DNA of 64,000 bases from Mercurialis annua (Eukaryota > Streptophyta > Magnoliopsida > Malpighiales > Euphorbiaceae): the NCBI RefSeq assembly GCF_937616625.2, contig NC_065577.1, forward strand, positions 17,869,501 to 17,933,500, written 5' to 3'. Below, in pieces: positions 59,130 to 64,000 of this stretch. How positions within the stretch are numbered: the first letter of the stretch is position 1; each line of letters opens with the position of its first letter. The notes below the pieces were generated by a model. That model was not told where the DNA came from, did no database searches, and saw nothing but the letters and a program-made list of their open reading frames with translations. Position numbers and translations under genes: made by a program.

Positions 59130-60302
59130 CTAGGATAGTACGTACACTACTACGAGCAGCATGTAGTATCGTAACTTGCAGCATGTGAAGTATAGGCACA
59201 GGCAGATTTTTTCTATGTCGGTATAGCGAATTTCTGTGTCCGTTAGCCCTCGGCTCAGATAGTAGACTGCTCTTTCGACCCCATCATCTTCTTGGGCGAG
59301 CATACATCCCAGGGATTCGTGTGCAGCTGATAGATACAACAATAATTGTTTATTCGGCTTTGGGGGAGTCATAACCGGAGGTTTTTCCAAGTAATCTTTT
59401 AAATCATCAAACACCCTCTGTTGCTCGTCCGTCCATATCCAATCATCGGTCTCTTTTCCTCGCAGCAAAACACTCCAGCTGCGGAGTCGACCTGCTGTGT
59501 TTGCTATGAATCGCCTAAGGAAATTAATTTGACCGATGAGCCTCTGGAGCTGCTTCTTGGTTTTGGGTGGTTCAGCATTAATGATCGCCTTGGCTTTGTT
59601 CTTATCTATTTTTACTCCCCGCTGGTGAACCAAGAAACCCAAGAAGTTTCCAGCCGAAACGCTGAACGCGCATTTTAGGGGATTCATTTTCAACCCATTA
59701 CATCGTATACGTTCAAAACCTTTCCGAAGATCGGCCAGATGGACTTCGCTGGTATTTGATTTGATCACCACGTCGTCGATGTAAACTTCAAGGCAATCGG
59801 GTCCTCTGAACATTTTTTTTATCGCTCTCTGATATGTTGCCCCCGCGTTCTTCAAGCCGAAAGGCATAACGATCCATTCGTACGCTCCAATCGGCCCAGG
59901 GCATCGAAAAGCTGTTTTAGAGATGTCCTCTTTGCTGATTGGTACTTGGTTGTACCCAGAATGTGCGTCGAGGAAACTGAGTATTGTGTGCCCTGCTGCC
60001 CTATCTATTAGCATATCGGCCACCGGCATCGGGTATTCGTCTTTAGGTGTGGCCAGGTTGAGGTTTCGAAAATCCACGCATACCCTTAGCTTTTCGTTTT
60101 TCTTCATCACTGGTACGATGTTAGAGAGCCATTCGGTGTACTGAGCTTCCCAAATAAACTTAGCATCTTCCAGACGCTTAATTTCGTCCTGGATGAGGGT
60201 ATCCACTTCCCTGGACATTCGCCGGGGAGGTTGCCGAAATGGCCGAAATCCAATTTTCAAGGGGAGCTTATGTTCGGCGATATCAGGATCAAGACCCGGC
60301 AT
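59130..60302 (-). pseudogene. Tat reverse transcriptase and degenerate RNase H
   Basis: 390 codons. RT motifs in order: EAQYTEWLSNIVPVMKKN, LRVCVDFRNLNLATPKDEYP, ILSFLDAHSGYNQV, TAFRCPGPIGAYEWIVMPFG, the catalytic LEVYIDDVVIKS, CAFSVSAGNFLGFLV and LIGQINFLRRFI. The gypsy RNase H follows with its first Asp region changed to LLLYLSAAHESLG, as usual in Tat elements. It ends at TAG (59130-59132) in VYVLS*TDIIKY. The stop is probably a C-to-T change of CAG, and the frame continues beyond it. Confidence 0.94.
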
Positions 60303-60619
60303 CTCATCGTACGACCAGGCGAAACAGTCGCGAAACTCAATGAGTAAGGCGATCAGCTGTCCTTTTTATCCCTCGTCTAGTCCTGCGTTGACATATAAAG
60401 GCTTGGGCGATTGTTCTGTTCCCAAATTCACTTCGAGAAGGTCGTCTTGTACTTGGGCAGGGTCATCTTCCAATTTCCCTGTTGCTAATTGTATATCTCC
60501 AACTCGCAACGATCATATTGGGTCTTGATCTTGGTCCTCGTAGATGTATTCGGCTGATGTAATGTCATACAGCGAGGCCAACTGCCTGATCTTCTCTCTT
60601 AACTCCTTATGCCGTGATA
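60303..60619 (-). pseudogene. Tat pol linker between protease and RT
   Basis: The minus strand reads LREKIRQLASLYDITSAEY, IYEDQDQDPI, a TGA, then SLRVGDIQLATGKLEDDPAQ, LEVNLGTEQSPKPLYVNAGL, DEG, a TAA, and GQLIALLIEFRDCFAWSYDE. It leads directly into MPGLDPDIAEHKLPL of RT. Two stops and a frameshift at the protease side break it. Confidence 0.8.
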
Positions 60620-61333
60620 TCATCTCGAACTCTTAAGGATAGTGGATCGGCCTTTGCCCCCCAGGGTTACTAATACGGGCCGATATGAGTTAAATAGAAA
60701 GCGAGGAACGCTTGTTTCCCCTTTCGAACTAAGGGATTGTATGTTGCGTACTTCCACGTCATATAATCGTGCTTGGAGCATGCTATAGTCTTCGCCGAAG
60801 GGATTGGGATCGCCCTGTACTACTTCGGCCTCACCGTCATCTCGCCATATGAAAAGCATCTGATGCATGGTCGACGGTATACACATATTGGAGTGTATCC
60901 AATCTCGGCCGAGTAAAATGTTGTAGTTGCTCCGGGCATTGACCACAAAGAACCCTTTTTCGGTTTCTACTCGCCCTACCCTTATTGGGAGGGTAATGTA
61001 TCCCTCGGCCGGTGTTTCGCCTCCTGCGAAATCAGTCATGTAGACGTCAATCGGGTCAAGCTGATCACGATTTATGCCTAGTTTCTTAAGCATTTTCGCT
61101 GGTAGTATGTTAACCCCAGCTCCGTTATCAATAAGGACTCTGTTGATTGAGACTCCATTCAAATCGGCCTTGATGTAAAGTGGCCGAATGTGTCTTGTCA
61201 TCCTCGTTGGGGGTTTGCTAAGCGATACTACTGTCGTACTGTCGGCGCTATCTCCTTCCGGAACGATCACATCACCTTCTAATGTTGTCTTCTGCACAGG
61301 CTTACTTTTGTACGAATCGGAGAGTGTGACCAC
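60620..61333 (-). pseudogene. Tat retroviral-type aspartic protease
   Basis: 237 codons. The protease core is RPLYIKADLNGVSINRVLID, with the catalytic Asp in VLIDNGAGVNILP, then ITLPIRVGRVETEKGFFVV and YNILLGRDWIHSNMCIPSTM. The usual D-[ST]-G active site reads D-N-G here, a variant that may reduce or abolish activity; related Tat proteases often vary at this place. It would cleave the gag-pol polyprotein. The frame is offset from gag upstream, and 61279-61629 is a frame-shifted linker. Confidence 0.88.
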
Positions 61334-61625
61334 CTTGACTCTGTATTCGGTTTGTCTCCGGTATCTACTTTACCCTTGTGAACCGTTGTCGTGCAGGCCG
61401 TGTCGGCCGAATTATCTACTCGGCTCTCTTGCTTCGGCACCCATATCTTTCTGACCTTGGGGTTTCGCCGTTCGGGCGACTCGGTGATCATATGGGCCCG
61501 GTTCTTGACTCTCAACCTCTCGATTATAGGTCTGTTTCCTTGCTCTTCTCTAGGAGCTAATTTCTCATCATGATTCGCCCTCGACTCTTGTTTCAGCCTT
61601 TGCATTCGCCTCTTCTGGGTTTTCG
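61334..61625 (-). pseudogene. Tat gag-protease linker, frameshifted
   Basis: Different frames alternately read gag-pol linker sequence. One gives LANGGDPSYDENPEEANAKA followed by a stop. Another gives the open frame 61279-61629 (MTKTQKRRMQRLKQES...). At least one indel separates gag from protease. No independent gene is supported. Confidence 0.65.
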
Positions 61626-62801
61626 TCATACGAGGGGTCTCCTCCGTTGGCCAAAAATCCTTTTAAATACGGTGGTCTTAGACCCCCGCTGTGGCTGATG
61701 TCTCTGCCACTGCTCCGTGGGCGATCCAGGTTTAAAGGTCTTGGGATGCTCCCTCATGTTTTTGCCTCCTTTGGCTTTGAAACACGTATTGCAGGATGGG
61801 CAGGTCATTTCTGCAGTAGGCGAGTTATGGCGCTTCCTCTTCTGTTGCTGAGATCGTCCTTTCTCTCCTCGCCATTTTGCACCATCGGTTTCCACTCTGG
61901 GCTTAGGCCTTCTAGGGTTACACTTGCTCTGTATTTGCCCTTGCCCCAAGAATCTATCAAAGTGAGGCAGAACGGTATTGATAGAAACATACTTAGCATC
62001 GGCCTCTTTCTTTGTCGGAAACAGAAGTTTCCCCTCGTTGATCGCCTTCTGTATCACGTTTCTGAAATTCACAGAGTTGTTTGTGCTGTGTCTCCAAGAA
62101 TTGTGGTATTTACAATAATCCTTACCGACCAGCTCCTCTGGCGGCGGGATTACGTGACCTTCGCTTAGGGCGATCTGTCCATCATTGAGCAAAGCATCGA
62201 ATATATTGTCGGCTTTGGTTAGGTCGAACGAATACTCCTTCTGTACCACCGCGGTTTTATTTCTTTTAACAAAACCAGGCTTTCGCAAGACCGAACACTC
62301 CAGGGGCTTCGTTCCCAAAAATTCTGCAATGTTGACTTCATCTTCGGAACCACTATCTTCACTGTCTGATACCACGGCTACGTCTAGCAGGTCTTTGTAG
62401 TAAGTCCCCTTAGATGCGCCTCGCCTCTGCTCTTTCTCTTGAAGAAGTCTCTCATAGCTTGTAACCCTGTTTGTCAGCTCAAACAAGTCACGAAATCGAT
62501 GGCCTTCTAAATGCTTCCTCATGGCAAAGCTCATTCCCCTTACAACCATCGGAACGCAATCCTCCTCGGACATCTTAGTGGAGCATCTCGTTCTGAGATA
62601 CCTTAATCGGCCTATATACTTTTCTGCCGACTAGCTTGGTAGCTGAAAAATTCGGGCGAGGTCGGCCAAAGTGACATCCGGCGGTGCCCTGTAAAACTCC
62701 TCAAGGAAGAGGATCTCGAGATCTTTCCATGTGTCGACCGAGTTCGGTGATAGCCGAGAGTACCACGTGAATGCCATCTTCGTTAGAGAACTGGCGAACA
62801 A
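61626..62801 (-). pseudogene. Tat gag, C-terminal half
   Basis: After the TGA at 62802 the frame continues LFASSLTKMAFTWYSRLSPN and FLEEFYRAPPDVTLADLARI. A TAG (62631-62633) follows, then SAEKYIGRLRYLRTRCSTKM and EDCVPMVVRGMSFAMRKHLE. The Tat gag zinc-like motif appears as DYCKYHNSWRHSTNNSVNFR: the third expected metal ligand, usually Cys before VNFR, is Ser. A second Cys pair (CPSCNTCF) lies near the end. Gag forms particles and binds RNA. The frame degenerates at FGQRRRPLV*. Confidence 0.87.
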
Positions 62802-63543
62802 TCATAGCTTCCAAAAATCGTGCGCTGCTGCTTTGCCACACTGCGCCGAAAACCGGGCAACATGTTCAACTGCTGATTGACACTTTTCCTCGCCCGAAAA
62901 CAAACTTAACTCGGGCACTTTGTATCCTCTTGGGAAGGGGTACAACTTATCGATCCAATCTTGATATGGATTCATGTACGACGGATGAGGCATCGGTCTC
63001 AGGTCCACTCCGAGCCTTTCCAACATATCCACCAGTTGCCCCTGGTAATACACATTTGGATCACCCCCTTCTGAAGATGATCGTTCGGGCATATTGGGCT
63101 CTTGGGTGTTGGCTCCAATACCGACCCCTTGTGGTCTGGATTCGCCTGGAAGGTTCGAAGAGCTTGTCCCTGGGTGATCGGCCCTTCCTGCAAAGTCGGC
63201 CTCATTCCGTGTCAAGAGCTTGACCGAGCCATAGGTATATACCAACTTACTAGGTTGCTGAGTCGCTTCGGCCGCACTACCTGGGTACCCGAACCGATTC
63301 CGTTTTTGATTTTTTTCGTTCCGCCTGCATCCTTGATCGGCAGCGGACTGCCCCGAAAAGAGTCGTCCTAGGCTCTCCATTGCTTTGTTGAGGCCGTCCA
63401 AATTTCCTTGGATCTGTCGTTGAACCAATGATTGGTCGGCCATGATGTTCTTCATCACTTCAGACATTTGATGCATGGCACCGTCGAACATTTGCTTGTT
63501 CTCTTGCGCTATCTCGCCCCTCATGGCCGAGAAATCGGCCTAT
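62802..63543 (-). pseudogene. Tat gag, N-terminal half
   Basis: 240 codons from the first in-frame ATG (63524). It contains a helical N-terminus (MFDGAMHQMSEVMKNIMADQ) and a low-complexity linker. The start of the gag capsid domain is recognisable as YPFPRGYKVPELSLFSGEEK and EHVARFSAQCGKAAAHDFWK. It ends at TGA (62802-62804), probably a CGA-to-TGA change, since the frame continues directly into the rest of the capsid domain. The true start may lie upstream; no better ATG in frame was found. Confidence 0.87.
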
Positions 63544-63820
63544 GATAAAGATGGGCGAGAAGGGGGAAGCTGACGCGAATAATCCATCCCATCATCAGTC
63601 GTATCATTACCCTTGTCCTTGGGAAGGTTCCGCTCGGTGTCAGTAGTGCTCGGCACTTTGTTTGACTGGTTCACCTGCTTATCATTGGCCATGGTTTTAG
63701 ATTTATCCGAATCAGATTCGTCTACTGCGTCACCCCCCTCAGTTTTTGTCGGCGTATAGACCGAGCGTGCCTGGAATCGTCCTTAAATTCCGTTTTTGTG
63801 CTAACCATAAACTGATTTCT
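63544..63820 (-). other. Tat leader region
   Basis: Non-coding sequence between gag and the primer binding site. A plus-strand frame crossing 63746-63952 is not supported as a gene, because half of it is LTR. Confidence 0.6.
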
Positions 63821-63821
63821 C

Positions 63822-63838
63822 TAGTGGATTCGCCAAAA
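63822..63838 (-). other. Tat primer binding site, tRNA-Arg type
   Basis: On the minus strand tggcgaatccactagag begins two bases after the LTR end. From memory of plant tRNA-Arg(ACG), whose 3' end gives tggcgactccactgggg, 14 of 17 bases agree. tRNA-Arg priming is known for Ogre/Tat elements. Confidence 0.7.
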
Positions 63839-63840
63839 GA

Positions 63841-64000
63841 TGTTCGCCTGGAAATATTCTGGACTCGAATCTTTAAATTTATGATCGGGATCGGTTTGAG
63901 GTTTGATACTTTAACGAACCTATGCAGATATTCACAGGGCTTATTTGGTTAAAAACACTTAACCACGTGATTTAAAAGTAATAATCTGGGAGCTGCGAAC
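63841..64000 (-). repeat. Tat 5' LTR (partial, cut by window end)
   Basis: The first 160 bp match 52652-52811 with about eight differences (for example ctggactc against ccggactc). The remaining ~316 bp lie beyond the window. Confidence 0.9.

Larger units (their letters stand above)
52652..64000 (-). mobile_element. Ty3/gypsy Tat-lineage retrotransposon with antisense PMD gene
   Basis: A minus-oriented element more than 11.3 kb long; its 5' LTR runs off the window. The order on the minus strand is 5' LTR (63841-), tRNA-Arg-like primer site, gag, protease, RT with degenerate RNase H, archaeal-type RNase H, integrase, an opposite-strand PMD gene, polypurine tract and 3' LTR (52652-53127). The second, archaeal-type RNase H and a tRNA-Arg primer are hallmarks of Tat/Ogre-type elements. 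The 5 bp before the 3' LTR are gaatt; the matching copy would lie beyond the window. Many stops and frameshifts make it non-functional. Confidence 0.93.

Noticed and set aside
57591..60144. Plus-strand frames opposite integrase and RT
   Set aside because: They are shadows of minus-strand pol, whose motifs are unambiguous.

Overview
This is repeat-dense plant nuclear DNA, most likely pericentromeric or other constitutive heterochromatin of a flowering plant. The evidence is long arrays of one tandem satellite, solo LTRs with 5-bp target duplications, an Angela/Tork-like Ty1/copia element, a Tat-lineage Ty3/gypsy element carrying a plant mobile domain (PMD) gene, and Stowaway- and Mutator-type MITEs. 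I see no intact host gene, rRNA, tRNA or CRISPR array. The species cannot be named from the sequence. Layout: one satellite, built from ~30-bp subunits in 60- and 90-bp combinations, forms the matrix (1-2558, 10956-19883, 36672-40345, 43624-44583, 44809-46010, 48917-50124). Everything else is inserted into it. Block 1 (2559-10955) is a copia LTR fragment split by a 7.85-kb non-autonomous LTR element with a GTACA target duplication. Block 2 (19884-36671) is a family-X LTR split by a family-Y solo LTR (CTAAC duplication), which is split by an integrase-deleted copia element (CCCGG duplication). The right part of this block was later duplicated, with a 1.3-kb segment copied from the 43-kb locus placed between the copies. 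Block 3 is a complete minus-strand solo LTR (40346-43623, GAAGT duplication). Block 4 is a small LINE-like insertion (about 44584-44808). Block 5 is a plus-strand X LTR (46011-48916). Block 6 (50125-64000) is a minus-strand X-type LTR interrupted by a Tat element that runs off the window. How the genes relate: the only coding sequence is retrotransposon-derived. The copia element keeps gag, protease, reverse transcriptase and RNase H but has lost integrase. The Tat element has gag, protease, reverse transcriptase, a degenerate and an archaeal-type RNase H, and integrase on the minus strand. Between pol and its 3' LTR lies an oppositely transcribed multi-exon PMD/coiled-coil gene. All are broken by stops and frameshifts. 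The most unusual observations are the duplication with a templated insert at 30.9-34.7 kb, a hairpin conserved with base-pair covariation across several LTR families and always on the transcribed strand, and the spliced antisense PMD gene.
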